64,000 nt of DNA from Pseudovibrio flavus (GCF_009711345.1 NZ_SMMA01000064.1:124001-188000); one strand, 5' to 3'; positions 15,475 through 23,874 are shown, counted from the stretch's first letter. The notes: generated from the letters alone by a model not told the origin. Translations and numbers: made by a program.

Positions 15475-16380
15475 GTGGACACCCAGCTCAAGAGGCGCAT
15501 CTCTTCTATCGCCACACAGTTGGAAAAGGTTCTGGAGCAAACATTCCAATCCGCTCCACTTGAGGGAGAGGTCTTTAGAGCCCCGCGTCTACTGGAAGCG
15601 ATGCGCTATGCATCCCTTGCTGGCGGCAAACGCCTGCGCCCTGTCCTACTTGTTGAAGTTGCTGGTCTTTTTGGCCGTTCAGACAACGGCATTTATCAAG
15701 CTGCAGCCGCGCTAGAGTGCATTCACTGCTACTCGCTGGTGCACGATGATCTTCCGGCTATGGACGATGACGAGCTGCGCCGCGGCCGGCCAACCACCCA
15801 TGTTGCCTTTGATGAGGCAACGGCCATTCTAGCAGGCGATGCCCTGCTCACCATAGCATTCGACCTCATCACAGAAGACGCTGTTCACGAGGATGCGAAG
15901 GTGCGCTTGAGCCTTGGCAGGTCCCTCTCCCGCGCCTCTGGGGTTGGCGGCATGGCAGGTGGCCAGATGCTTGATCTGGAATCCGAACACCGCGACCGTT
16001 CAGAAGCAGAAATTCGTCGTCTGCAAGCCATGAAAACCGGCGCGCTGATTCGCTATGCCTGTCAGGCAGGCGCAATTCTTGGTGATGCAACAGAAGAAGA
16101 AGTCGCCCGTCTCACCCGCTTTGGCGAGATTGTCGGCCTTGCCTTCCAGCTCGCTGATGACCTGCTGGACCTGAAGGGCGATGCCGAAGTTGTTGGCAAA
16201 GCAACCGGCAAAGATGCAGAAGCTGGCAAGGCAACCCTTGTCAGCCTGCTTGGAGAAGACGCCACCCGCAACGAGCTCGAAAAGCTGATTGCAGAAGCTG
16301 AAACGCTTCTGGCCCCGTTTGGCGAGCGTGCCGCTGTTCTCAAACAGCTGGCAGACTACATCGCTAACAGAGACAGCTGA
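15475..16380 (+). CDS. ispA: Farnesyl diphosphate synthase (polyprenyl synthetase family)
   Basis: This 301-residue trans-isoprenyl diphosphate synthase condenses dimethylallyl or geranyl diphosphate with isopentenyl diphosphate to make farnesyl diphosphate for ubiquinone and undecaprenol synthesis. The first aspartate-rich motif is VHDDLPAMDDDELRRGRPTTH and the second is QLADDLLDLKGD; AGGKRLRP and GGMAGGQMLDLE also mark the family. The start is GTG 15475, preceded by AAAGGAAC. In many Rhizobiales xseB and dxs are adjacent; here they are not. A small hairpin GCTCCG-CCA-CGGAGC lies at 15423-15437 in the leader. The gene ends exactly where the converging ybaK ends. Product chain length is inferred from family resemblance. 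Confidence 0.9.
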   Translation: MDTQLKRRISSIATQLEKVLEQTFQSAPLEGEVFRAPRLLEAMRYASLAGGKRLRPVLLVEVAGLFGRSDNGIYQAAAALECIHCYSLVHDDLPAMDDDELRRGRPTTHVAFDEATAILAGDALLTIAFDLITEDAVHEDAKVRLSLGRSLSRASGVGGMAGGQMLDLESEHRDRSEAEIRRLQAMKTGALIRYACQAGAILGDATEEEVARLTRFGEIVGLAFQLADDLLDLKGDAEVVGKATGKDAEAGKATLVSLLGEDATRNELEKLIAEAETLLAPFGERAAVLKQLADYIANRDS

Positions 16381-16854
16381 TTATTTGATCGAGACAACGC
16401 TGTGTTCAGGCAAAACGTTCGATAGATTGCCAGCAATACAGAACACAGCGTGCGGTGAGCCAGCTGCAGCCCAAACCTCATCAAAGGTGAAAAGGTCTTC
16501 ATCGACAAACACGGTGAGCGGGTTTTTATGACCAAGCGGCGGAATACCGCCAATGGAAAAGCCGGTCACGTCTTTTACAAACTTGGCATCCGGACGCACA
16601 ATCGGGCCGCCAACCAGCGTGGCGATGGTATCCTCGTTCACACGGTTAGAACCGCTCGCGAGCACCAAAATCGCATCGCCAGACTCTTCCGCTTTGAAAA
16701 CCAGTGACTTCAGAATTTGCGCTTCAGCGGTTTTAAGCGCCAGCGCTGCCTCCACAACAGAGCGAGCGGTATCCGGCAACTCAATAACCTCAAGGTCCAG
16801 ACCCTTTTCGTCCAGAATACCCTGAAACTGCCGCGCCCTTTTACTCTTTAGCAT
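16381..16854 (-). CDS. YbaK/EbsC family aminoacyl-tRNA editing protein
   Basis: This 157-residue stand-alone editing domain of the YbaK/ProX type hydrolyses mischarged aminoacyl-tRNAs such as Cys- or Ala-tRNA(Pro). The conserved parts are RSVVEAALALKTAEAQILKSLVF, the strand-turn VNEDTIATLVG, DAKFVKDVTGFSIGGIPPLGH, and the closing AAGSPHAVFCIAGNLSNVL. The Lys of QILKSLVF and the GIPPLGH loop are the usual substrate-binding elements. Its ATG overlaps the stop codon of the upstream esterase gene (ATGCTAA), indicating translational coupling. It is the last gene of a three-gene minus-strand unit (glycosylase, esterase, ybaK). Confidence 0.9.
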   Translation of the reverse strand: MLKSKRARQFQGILDEKGLDLEVIELPDTARSVVEAALALKTAEAQILKSLVFKAEESGDAILVLASGSNRVNEDTIATLVGGPIVRPDAKFVKDVTGFSIGGIPPLGHKNPLTVFVDEDLFTFDEVWAAAGSPHAVFCIAGNLSNVLPEHSVVSIK

Positions 16855-17513
16855 TCCCTCTTCTGCTCCAATAACTTGCCGATAAAATTCGATAGTATGT
16901 CTTGCACGCGCCCATCAATGCTGTGATCCAGACCAGAGATAATTTCCGTCTGCACATCATAGCCTGCTGCAATCAGCTGGGATGAGGCAGACAGAGAGTA
17001 GCTGGCGTCCAGAACCGTGTCATCTTCGCCGTGCACAAGCAGAATTGATAATTTCTCCAGATTTGCCGTTGGTAGACTGCCGCCGCCAGCCAACGCACCC
17101 GACAGACCAACACAGCCCAGCAGGCTTGAATAACGATGCAGTGCAAGATGCAGTGCAACCATTGCACCCTGCGAGAACCCACAGAGCAGCAGTTCGCGCT
17201 CGCTCAGGCCACGCTCATTCAACAGGCGAGAGATTGCTTGAAAAACACCAGCCTCGGCATACTGCACACCGTGCCACATCTCCCGCGCATCAAAGGCAGA
17301 GGCTGCAAACCACTGCTTGCCATCGGCCCATATTGCGCAGACCTCCGGCGCTTCAAGACACACAACATCCACCTGAGGCAACGCTTTATTCAGCGCCCGC
17401 GCCAAAGGCTCCATATCGCGGGCATCACCGCCATAGCCGTGCAGCAATACAACAAGCGCCCGTGCCGCACCGTTCTTCGGCCCGAACTGCGAGCCTATTC
17501 CAACTTCTCTCAT
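16848..17513 (-). CDS. Phospholipase/carboxylesterase family hydrolase
   Basis: This 221-residue alpha/beta hydrolase belongs to the carboxylesterase/thioesterase (abhydrolase_2) family. VVLLHGYGGDARDM forms the oxyanion-hole region, the nucleophile Ser is in LLCGFSQGAMVALHLAL, the Asp is in ILLVHGEDDTVLDASYS, and the His is in SGLDHSIDG near the end. No signal peptide is seen, so it is cytoplasmic. Start 17513 (MREVGIGSQFG) is preferred over the longer frame, which would overlap the upstream glycosylase gene heavily. It follows that gene by 14 bases and overlaps ybaK. The natural substrate is unknown. Confidence 0.87.
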   Translation of the reverse strand: MREVGIGSQFGPKNGAARALVVLLHGYGGDARDMEPLARALNKALPQVDVVCLEAPEVCAIWADGKQWFAASAFDAREMWHGVQYAEAGVFQAISRLLNERGLSERELLLCGFSQGAMVALHLALHRYSSLLGCVGLSGALAGGGSLPTANLEKLSILLVHGEDDTVLDASYSLSASSQLIAAGYDVQTEIISGLDHSIDGRVQDILSNFIGKLLEQKREC

Positions 17514-17527
17514 GGGGTCTCTAGATC

Positions 17528-18193
17528 TCAAACCGGCAATGTTTCTTTGCCGTTCTTCATTACAGCGTAATAAGCCCAAAGCAAACGGGCAGCGGTACCG
17601 CGGTGCGGTGCCCACGCGCGGGCGATATCATCCAAATGAACCGGCTGCGGGCACGCCTCCAGCGCCAGCACACTTTGAACGACATTTTGCAGAGCCTTAT
17701 CGCCGCTTGGAAAAACGTCAGGATGCCCAGCGCAAAACAACAGATAGATATCAGCCGTCCAACGGCCAATGCCTTTGATCTGACAAAGGCGGGCATGGGC
17801 CTCGTCTCCTGCCTGCAAAGCGAGCGCATGTAAATCCAGCCCGCCATCAACCTCCTGTGCGATTGCCCGAAGCGTGCGGATTTTCGCCCAAGAAAGCCCA
17901 GCGGCACGAAGTGCTTCTTCATCGACCGAAAGCAGCACCTGCGGCTCAAACGGCTGCACCAGTGTAACCACACGCGACCAGATGGAGGCCGCAGCCTGAA
18001 CGGATAGAAGCTGCGCCACCACGATATTGGAAAGGCCCTCAAAGTCTGCACTGCGCCTGCGTAGCGGCACCTCGCCCACTGCCGCAAGCAACGGTTCCAG
18101 CCGCGGATCGCGCTGGATCAGGCTGCCCAACTCCCGCTGGATATCCTCGGCAGTTTCAATCAAAAGCAAATCGGCACTCCCAAACTGGCCCAC
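17528..18193 (-). CDS. DNA-3-methyladenine glycosylase II (AlkA-like HhH-GPD protein)
   Basis: This 221-residue base-excision repair glycosylase of the HhH-GPD superfamily is predicted to remove alkylated purines from DNA. The helix-hairpin-helix and catalytic segment are IKGIGRWTADIYLLFCAGHPDVFPSGDKALQ, with the catalytic Asp in FPSGD. Upstream, FEGLSNIVVAQLLSVQAAASIW is the conserved substrate-binding helix pair. It lacks the N-terminal regulatory domain of Ada-type fusions. The start is GTG 18193. It opens a three-gene minus-strand unit and is divergent from gluQ, with 56 bases between the starts. Confidence 0.9.
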   Translation of the reverse strand: MGQFGSADLLLIETAEDIQRELGSLIQRDPRLEPLLAAVGEVPLRRRSADFEGLSNIVVAQLLSVQAAASIWSRVVTLVQPFEPQVLLSVDEEALRAAGLSWAKIRTLRAIAQEVDGGLDLHALALQAGDEAHARLCQIKGIGRWTADIYLLFCAGHPDVFPSGDKALQNVVQSVLALEACPQPVHLDDIARAWAPHRGTAARLLWAYYAVMKNGKETLPV

Positions 18194-18249
18194 TCTGGTC
18201 TATGCACACTATCAGGAACCTCTATTGCTTTGAACCGTACCAGCCCGTT

Positions 18250-19128
18250 ATGAGCCAACCTGTCTTACGCTTTGCGCCCTCACCCAACGGCCATCTTCAT
18301 CTTGGCCACGCGTACTCTGCCCTGCTCAACGCCAAACTGGCGCAGCAACTGGGCGGGCGCTTTCTGGTGCGCATTGAAGACATAGACAAAGCCCGCTGCA
18401 CCCAGACGCTCATAGACGAAATGTTTGAAGACCTCACATGGCTTGGCGTAACATGCGAAGAGCCGGTACGGCGGCAGTCAGAGCATTTTGAAGCCTATGC
18501 CGAAGCACTGGCGCAGTTGGAGGCTACGGGCCTTGTCTACCGCGCGTACGCATCGAGGGCGCAGGTCAAAGCCTTTATTAGCACCTATGAGGAAACAGGG
18601 CGAAGCTGGCCGCGCGATCCAGACGGGGCTCCGCTTTATCCGCCGGAAGAAGCTATTCTGTCGCCAGAAACGCTGGCTAGCCTGGCAGCCGACCCCAATG
18701 CACCGTTTGCTTTGCGGCTTGATATGGCAAAGGCACTCAAACTTATCGGGGCAGAGCTGTTCTGGCAGGAGCTGGTGGATTTAAATGCTCCAGCAGTGAG
18801 CCAGAAGGCCCATCCAGAGCTTTGGGGCGATGTTGTTCTTGCCCGCAAAGATACACCAACCAGCTACCACCTCTCCGTGGTTCTGGATGATGCCCTGCAA
18901 GGCATTACCCATGTGGTTCGCGGACAAGACCTTTACCACGCCACCAGCGTGCATCGCTTGCTGCAAGAGCTGCTTGGCCTGCCAGCGCCCACCTACCACC
19001 ACCACAAGCTGATCTTGGATGACGACGGGCGCAAACTTGCCAAGTCCAACAAATCAACAAGCCTGCGATCTTTGAGGGAGCAAGGAACCTCAGCCCCGGA
19101 AATTCGCCAGATGCTTGGGTTCGCTTAA
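18250..19128 (+). CDS. gluQ: Glutamyl-Q tRNA(Asp) synthetase, zinc site missing
   Basis: This 292-residue truncated class I glutamyl-tRNA synthetase paralogue has a catalytic domain only. It attaches glutamate to the queuosine base at the wobble position of tRNA(Asp). The signature SPNGHLHLGHAYSALLNA is the HIGH-type motif, IEDIDKARCTQTLIDEMFEDLTWLG follows, and KLAKSNKSTSLR is the KMSKS-like loop. The zinc-ligand pair C-x-C, usual after the LVYPC segment, is replaced by RAYASRA, so the zinc ribbon appears lost. Start 18250 (MSQPVLRFAPSPNG) is the conserved N-terminus. It ends overlapping the converging AEC gene by 4 bases. Confidence 0.92.
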   Translation: MSQPVLRFAPSPNGHLHLGHAYSALLNAKLAQQLGGRFLVRIEDIDKARCTQTLIDEMFEDLTWLGVTCEEPVRRQSEHFEAYAEALAQLEATGLVYRAYASRAQVKAFISTYEETGRSWPRDPDGAPLYPPEEAILSPETLASLAADPNAPFALRLDMAKALKLIGAELFWQELVDLNAPAVSQKAHPELWGDVVLARKDTPTSYHLSVVLDDALQGITHVVRGQDLYHATSVHRLLQELLGLPAPTYHHHKLILDDDGRKLAKSNKSTSLRSLREQGTSAPEIRQMLGFA

Positions 19129-20087
19129 TAGCCCAGTGACATCAAAATCGCGTACCACGCCGCCGCCGAGAAGATAGAGGCGAAGGTGGTAATCGTAATG
19201 CCGTTGGCAGACATGGCGTGACCGGTGCCAAACTGGGTTGCCAGCAAAAAGGCGTTTACACCCGTTGGGCAAGCTGCCGTGATCGTCGCAACACCAACCC
19301 AGAACGGATCAAGCACAATCACCTGCGAGGTCATGAAGAAGACCAAAGCAGGCAGCAACACCACCTTGAACACGCTGAGAACACAGCCAATCGCCAATGT
19401 GCCGCGAATACCGTACTTCATCAGGCTCATACCAATAGCGATCAGCGCAACAGGGGTCGCTGCCTTCGCCATCGGGCCCATGACCCGCTCTGCAATTTCA
19501 GGAAAGTGCAGACCGGAAAGGTTCCACAAAACGCCAAGGAAGATGCCGACGATAATCGGGTTGCTGTAAAGGCTGCGAAAAACCGAAAGCAGAACCTGCG
19601 GCAATGGACGCGCCTTGCGATAGCCATCCACCACAACGGCTCGCTCCATCAACACCACCGAAACAACGGTCACTAAAGCAAGGTGAATGGAGATGATCAG
19701 CGACAACGGCAGCAGGGCTTTTTCGCCAAAAAGAAAGGTAATCAGCGGAATACCCATGAGGCCAGCATTACCGAAACTGGCGGTTATGCCACCAATCACG
19801 CCCGCCCGCGCTTCTCTGCCAAATGCATAGCGAACGGTAAAATAGGCAATCGCATAAACCGTAAATAGCGCCGAATAATAGCCGCCCCAAAGTGGCAACG
19901 GGTTCACACTTGTAAGGTCTGCATTTGCAAGCGTGCGGAAAATCAGAACAGGTAGAAGGATCGTCACACAGAACGAGGACAGCGCATCGCCAACATCCTG
20001 AGAAAGGATCTTTGTACCGGCTATTAGAAACCCGAACGCAATCATGGCGAAGATAGGCAGCACAATACCTACGGTTTCTTGCAGCAT
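19125..20087 (-). CDS. AEC family transporter
   Basis: This 320-residue polytopic inner-membrane protein of the auxin efflux carrier (AEC) family has about ten hydrophobic segments in two five-helix halves. Members export or import small organic anions such as malate, malonate or auxin-like acids; the substrate here is unknown. Typical elements are LPVLIFRTLANA, the mid-protein GGITASFGNAGLMGIPL, YSNPIIVGIFLGVLWN, and ACPTGVNAFLLATQFG near the end. It converges on gluQ. Two more AEC genes lie at 52.7-54.7 kb but are clearly more distant from this one than from each other. Confidence 0.9.
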   Translation of the reverse strand: MLQETVGIVLPIFAMIAFGFLIAGTKILSQDVGDALSSFCVTILLPVLIFRTLANADLTSVNPLPLWGGYYSALFTVYAIAYFTVRYAFGREARAGVIGGITASFGNAGLMGIPLITFLFGEKALLPLSLIISIHLALVTVVSVVLMERAVVVDGYRKARPLPQVLLSVFRSLYSNPIIVGIFLGVLWNLSGLHFPEIAERVMGPMAKAATPVALIAIGMSLMKYGIRGTLAIGCVLSVFKVVLLPALVFFMTSQVIVLDPFWVGVATITAACPTGVNAFLLATQFGTGHAMSANGITITTFASIFSAAAWYAILMSLGY

Positions 20088-20240
20088 CGGACGTCTCGTT
20101 TCTTTGCGCTCTGAAAGACACGGGAGGGGCCGGATCTTAGATCAACAGCTCCCCGACATGCCTACTGGGATCAATCGCTACCAGTTATAGAGCGCTGGCA
20201 CCACATGACAAACCCGTAGTTTGCAAATCAGATCATTATT

Positions 20241-20843
20241 TTAGGCAATACGCCCGAACGAAGCGTCTAACGCATCATCCAGCCGGTCATTGCCCCAAAA
20301 CACCTCTCCAGAAGACGTTACAAAGCTCGGTGCTCCGAAAACACCTTGCGCCTCTGCTTCGGCAACATCAGCGCGCACACCAATCTTAACAGCAGCGCTT
20401 TCTGCTTCTTTCATTGTCGCTTCACCGCCAACGCCAAGCTCATCCAGAAGGGCGCTAAGCAGCTCCTTGTTGGAAATATCCTGCCCCAAAGCAAAATGGG
20501 CGTGAAACACAGCGCGGGTAAACGGCCCAATCCAGCTCTCGTTTTTGCCAACATAGGCAACACGGGCAGCATGAAGGCTGTTTTGCGGAAAGGCCTTGGG
20601 CTTCTCGAAAGGAAGGCCCAACTGCCAGCATTGGCGGGCAACATCCTTCCAAAGATAGGCCTCCTTAGCGCGGTTTAGCTTGAAGGGAGAGGTCTCCAGG
20701 CCTTGCTTTTTGAAAATGGGAGAAAGAAGAAAAGGCCGCCAAACCAGTTTGATGCCACGGTCCAGACAAAGCTTTTCTATGCGCATAGCGCTAAGGTAAC
20801 TATAGGGCGAGGCAAAGTCATACCAGAACAACAAATTAGGCAT
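20241..20843 (-). CDS. 2-Hydroxychromene-2-carboxylate isomerase (DsbA/kappa-GST family)
   Basis: This 200-residue thioredoxin-fold protein of the DsbA-like/HCCA isomerase family acts with glutathione on naphthalene-type breakdown products in characterised members; here it is probably a general GSH-dependent isomerase or transferase. Visible motifs are FWYDFASPYSYLSAMRIE at the N-terminus, where a Ser replaces the redox Cys as in the family. Next come WRPFLLSPIFKKQGL, AFPQNSLHAARVAYV and, near the end, GVFGAPSFVTSSGEVFWGNDRLD. Start 20843 (MPNLLFWYD) is used; the 60-codon upstream extension overlaps the divergent phosphatase gene. No aromatic degradation genes are nearby. Confidence 0.88.
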   Translation of the reverse strand: MPNLLFWYDFASPYSYLSAMRIEKLCLDRGIKLVWRPFLLSPIFKKQGLETSPFKLNRAKEAYLWKDVARQCWQLGLPFEKPKAFPQNSLHAARVAYVGKNESWIGPFTRAVFHAHFALGQDISNKELLSALLDELGVGGEATMKEAESAAVKIGVRADVAEAEAQGVFGAPSFVTSSGEVFWGNDRLDDALDASFGRIA

Positions 20844-20978
20844 CGAAGCACTTTCAAAAAGACTATCTTTTGTTTGTAGCGCAGAATGTGAGCACGCCCC
20901 AGCAGAATTGCTTGGCAAGGCCCGAAGGGAGCCTGTATAAGCTGCGCTGAAAACCCAGAAAAATAAGCGGGAATCGAA

Positions 20979-21800
20979 GTGCCACACAAAACTAAAAAGC
21001 TTTTTTCCTTTTGTGGGAAGCATCCGTTCATTGCAACGTTTGTTTACATCGCAATTGTATCAGCCATTTTTCTAGCGGTCCCGCGTCTTGATATCTGGGC
21101 AACCCAGCTTTTCTACGCTGGCGACGGCGTGTTTCCTGCATCTGTCAGCCCGTTCTTCAAAAAGCTGCGCTACCTTGGCCCGCACCTGATGACTTGGATC
21201 GCGGCGATCAGCGTTATCTTGTTGCTGCTCAAGCTGCTCATCCCTTCCAAGAAGTCCATCGTAGACCTTCGCGCGCCCCTTTTCCTCATCACAACCTTGA
21301 TCATGGGTCCAGGTATCGTGGTGAACGCGATCTTGAAGAACAACTGGGGCCGTCCACGCCCAAAGCATATTGAAGAGTTTGGCGGCGTTGATCCGTTTAT
21401 CGGCATATGGAACCCGACCGATATCTGCCCGACCAACTGCTCTTTCGTTTCTGGCGAGGCATCCATGGCAATCTGGCTGTTTGCCGTTGTCTTCCTGCTG
21501 CCACGCTTCTGGAAATGGCCTGCCGCGATCTTTATCGCCATCCTGTGCCTTGTGTTCTCGGCAAACCGCGTTGCCTTTGGCGGCCACTTCCTGTCCGATA
21601 CGCTGCTGTCGTGGGGCATCACCATGCTGGTGATCCTGACCACCTACTTCCTTCTGTATCGCTGGACACCAAAGTGGGCCCAGCCTGAAGCGCTAGACAG
21701 CTCGTTCTCCAAGGCCGGTTTCTGGCTGCACAAGAAGGGAGCCATTGTCGGCACCCGCATTGCAGAAGCCTTCAAAGGCTTCATTGCCAAGTTCCGCTAA
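20979..21800 (+). CDS. PAP2 family phosphatase, membrane bound
   Basis: This 273-residue integral membrane phosphatase of the PAP2 superfamily has about six helices and an active site facing the periplasm. The motifs are KNNWGRPRP (motif 1), SFVSGEAS in place of the usual SGH (motif 2) and NRVAFGGHFLSD (motif 3, with catalytic His). Such proteins dephosphorylate lipid A, undecaprenyl diphosphate or phosphatidylglycerol phosphate; the SGE variant occurs in lipid-A-phosphatase-like members. The start is GTG 20979; a later start would remove part of the polar N-terminus before the first helix. It is divergent from the isomerase gene and ends in a strong terminator. Confidence 0.88.
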   Translation: MPHKTKKLFSFCGKHPFIATFVYIAIVSAIFLAVPRLDIWATQLFYAGDGVFPASVSPFFKKLRYLGPHLMTWIAAISVILLLLKLLIPSKKSIVDLRAPLFLITTLIMGPGIVVNAILKNNWGRPRPKHIEEFGGVDPFIGIWNPTDICPTNCSFVSGEASMAIWLFAVVFLLPRFWKWPAAIFIAILCLVFSANRVAFGGHFLSDTLLSWGITMLVILTTYFLLYRWTPKWAQPEALDSSFSKAGFWLHKKGAIVGTRIAEAFKGFIAKFR

Positions 21801-21806
21801 ATGAAA

Positions 21807-21836
21807 AAGCCGGTCACTGAATGCAGCGACCGGCTT
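21807..21836. terminator. Bidirectional terminator after the PAP2 gene
   Basis: AAGCCGGTC / GACCGGCTT with a 12-base loop is flanked by five A residues on the left and TCTTTTT on the right, between the converging PAP2 and phosphatase genes. Confidence 0.9.
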
Positions 21837-21871
21837 TCTTTTTATTGAATTTGTAAAAGCAACGGGACCGT

Positions 21872-22348
21872 TTAGCAGTCCATCTCGGCGCGGATTTCCT
21901 CCAGCAGCTCGAACGTACCATCCCGAAGCATTTCATAGACAAGCTGGAAGCCGTCAGACCCACCGTAGTAAGGATCTGGCACATCCTGCCCGCTTGCCTG
22001 AAGCAGCAACCGCGTAGTTGCGCTGTAGGAAGATGGAGCGAACTCTTCCAAAGCCTGCAGGTTAGAACGGTCCATCGCGATGATGTGATGGAAGCTGTTG
22101 AAGTCAGCCCCTTCTACCTGGCGGGCGCGCTGGCGGGAGATATCAACCCCGTGCACGTTGCCAATGGAAACGCTGCGCGGATCAGGCGGATTGCCCACGT
22201 GCCATGCACCTGTGCCAGCAGAGTCTACATAGATCTGCCCTTCAAGTCCGGCCTGCAAAACATGGTGCCTGAACAAACCCTCAGCCAAGGGTGAGCGACA
22301 GATATTGCCCAAACACACGAACAAAACTCGACGCTGTACTAACGGCAC
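21872..22348 (-). CDS. Low-molecular-weight protein-tyrosine phosphatase
   Basis: This cytoplasmic phosphatase of about 158 residues has the active-site P-loop VLFVCLGNICRSPLAEG (Cys, Arg and Ser of C-x5-R-S) near the N-terminus and the general-acid Asp in VPDPYYGGSDGFQLVYEML near the C-terminus. WHVGNPPDPRS lies in the usual middle position. Such enzymes dephosphorylate tyrosine kinases of exopolysaccharide synthesis or other targets. GTG 22348 is preferred because GAGGGGG precedes it by six bases; the frame continues to TTG 22399 without a ribosome site. No Wzc-type kinase is nearby, so the partner is unknown. Confidence 0.9.
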   Translation of the reverse strand: MPLVQRRVLFVCLGNICRSPLAEGLFRHHVLQAGLEGQIYVDSAGTGAWHVGNPPDPRSVSIGNVHGVDISRQRARQVEGADFNSFHHIIAMDRSNLQALEEFAPSSYSATTRLLLQASGQDVPDPYYGGSDGFQLVYEMLRDGTFELLEEIRAEMDC

Positions 22349-22473
22349 GCCTACCCCCTCATAAATCGCTGACAACGGGCCATTCCCGTTTGTTTCCAAG
22401 GTTAGCCTAACCTATGTAATTGCGCAGGTATGCAGGGATAACCCTTAGATTTCACAGCTACTCACGGGCCTAT

Positions 22474-22560
22474 TTATTCAATAGCCAATAGTAAGAGCGT
22501 CACTAAAAGCGCTCCTTTAAGTCCCGGGTAGGCAAGGTAGGCGAAAAGACTGCGAAGCAT
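22474..22560 (-). CDS. Possible 28-residue membrane peptide
   Basis: A short open frame encodes MLRSLFAYLAYPG followed by a hydrophobic helix (LKGALLVTLLLLAIE). It has an ATG at 22560 preceded by AAAAGGAGTG, a good ribosome site at about eight bases. It lies in the otherwise empty interval before phhB, on the same strand as and 125 bases upstream of the low-molecular-weight phosphatase. The amphipathic N-terminus plus single helix is typical of small membrane proteins. No homologue is recognised, so it could be chance. Confidence 0.35.
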   Translation of the reverse strand: MLRSLFAYLAYPGLKGALLVTLLLLAIE

Positions 22561-22660
22561 CACACGGCACTCCTTTTCAACGCTATGCTAAAATCAGCCT
22601 AGCACCTGCCCCGTCTACAGCGCCAAACACGCTGGCACACATCGGCGTGAGGAGGAACCT

Positions 22661-22975
22661 GTGACCAAAGAACTGCTTAGTCAGGAGGAGCTGGACCAAG
22701 CCCTTGCGGATTTGCCTGACTGGACCTTGAGTGAGGATGGCACTGCTATTGAACGCCACCTGACTTTTAGAACCTTTATCGAGGCGTTTGCCTTCATGTC
22801 GAAAGTGGCGCTGGCCAGCCAGCAGCAAAAGCACCACCCAGACTGGTCAAACAGCTATAACCGCGTCGATATTTCTCTAACGTCCCATGACGTTGGCGGG
22901 CTTACAGCGCGTGATATCAAGCTTGCCCATACCGTTGAGCAGTTTTTGAAACCGCAGCCGCGACCAACCAGTTAA
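22661..22975 (+). CDS. phhB: Pterin-4a-carbinolamine dehydratase
   Basis: This 104-residue 4a-hydroxytetrahydrobiopterin dehydratase recycles the pterin cofactor of aromatic amino acid hydroxylases and can also act as a coactivator-like protein. The active-site motif is [33 protein letters not shown], with the conserved His-His-Pro and later His. The length matches the family. The start is GTG 22661, preceded by a strong GAGGAGGAA site. The tusA gene converges on it. No phenylalanine hydroxylase gene is in the window. Confidence 0.93.
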   Translation: MTKELLSQEELDQALADLPDWTLSEDGTAIERHLTFRTFIEAFAFMSKVALASQQQKHHPDWSNSYNRVDISLTSHDVGGLTARDIKLAHTVEQFLKPQPRPTS

Positions 22976-22988
22976 GCCGAATGTGCGA

Positions 22989-23237
22989 TTAGGCAAGAAC
23001 CGGCCCGCGACAGATCGTAAACTCGCGCTTCTTTTCATCCAGCAACTGCGATGAAACGAGCTGATGTCCGTCCTCATTACACATGTGCGGAATATCGATT
23101 GCCGACATCGGGTCCGTCGCGACCACCGTCAACACAGCGCCCTCACCCAGTTGAGCCAGCTTCTTCCTTGTTTTCATGACTGGCAACGGACAGTTCAGCC
23201 CGATCAGATCCAAAAAGTGTTTTTCCAATTGGCTCAT
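22989..23237 (-). CDS. tusA: TusA-like sulfur carrier protein
   Basis: This 82-residue TusA/SirA-family protein carries persulfide sulfur on its conserved Cys in LDLIGLNCPLPVMKTRKKL (the CPxP motif) and passes it to tRNA 2-thiouridine or molybdenum-cofactor pathways. The remaining beta-alpha-beta pattern ends with GHQLVSSQLLDEKKREFTICR. ATG 23237 is used; the two extra upstream codons start with TTG. It is divergent from the DUF924 gene and converges on phhB. The Tus relay partners TusB, C, D and E are not present, as is usual in alphaproteobacteria. Confidence 0.9.
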   Translation of the reverse strand: MSQLEKHFLDLIGLNCPLPVMKTRKKLAQLGEGAVLTVVATDPMSAIDIPHMCNEDGHQLVSSQLLDEKKREFTICRGPVLA

Positions 23238-23319
23238 TCCCAAATTAGTGACAAGCCACTACATTCAAATGGCGTTTTCTCTTCGTGTCTATGAAACTAT
23301 GGTTTTTGAGGTTTAGACA

Positions 23320-23874
23320 ATGGGCAGTGCCAATATTTCACGATCACTCGACATCTTATCTTTCTGGTGGGCCGCTGGTATGCAGAAGTGGTTCATGGGC
23401 GGAGAAGCATTCGACAACGAAATCCGCGAAAAGTTCGAGGCCGACGTTGAAGCCGCGGCAGCCGGTGAATACGACCACTGGCAGGAAAGCCCTCATGGCA
23501 CGTTGGCCCTACTGATCCTGCTCGACCAGTTCACCCGCAACATCTACCGCGGCACAGCAAAAGCCTTTGAGCAAGACAAGAAAGCTCAGCAGATCGCCCT
23601 TGCAGCGCTAGAGCGTAAAGACCACCATGCCTACCCTGCAATGGCCAAGACCTTCTTCTTCCTGCCGTTCGAGCATGCTGAAGACATGGATATGCAGAGC
23701 CTTTCGTGCGACCTCTTCCGCCAGTACACCGATCAAGACGCCTATCACTACGCTTTGGTGCATATGGACGTTATCCGCCGCTTTGGCCGTTTCCCGCACC
23801 GGAACAAGTTCCTTGGCCGCACATCTACTCCAGCAGAAGAAGAGTTTCTGGCTAGCGGCGGGTTCTCGGCCTGA
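23320..23874 (+). CDS. DUF924 family protein
   Basis: This 184-residue all-helical protein has a TPR-like fold (DUF924) and unknown function. Family marks include ILSFWWAAGMQKWFMGGEAFDNEIREKF at the N-terminus, GTLALLILLDQFTRNIYRGTAKAFEQD in the middle, FFFLPFEHAEDMDMQ, and HMDVIRRFGRFPHRNKFLGRTSTPAEEEFL at the end. The ATG at 23320 follows GAGGTTTA. It is a single gene followed by a 380-base interval before glnK. Confidence 0.9.
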   Translation: MGSANISRSLDILSFWWAAGMQKWFMGGEAFDNEIREKFEADVEAAAAGEYDHWQESPHGTLALLILLDQFTRNIYRGTAKAFEQDKKAQQIALAALERKDHHAYPAMAKTFFFLPFEHAEDMDMQSLSCDLFRQYTDQDAYHYALVHMDVIRRFGRFPHRNKFLGRTSTPAEEEFLASGGFSA

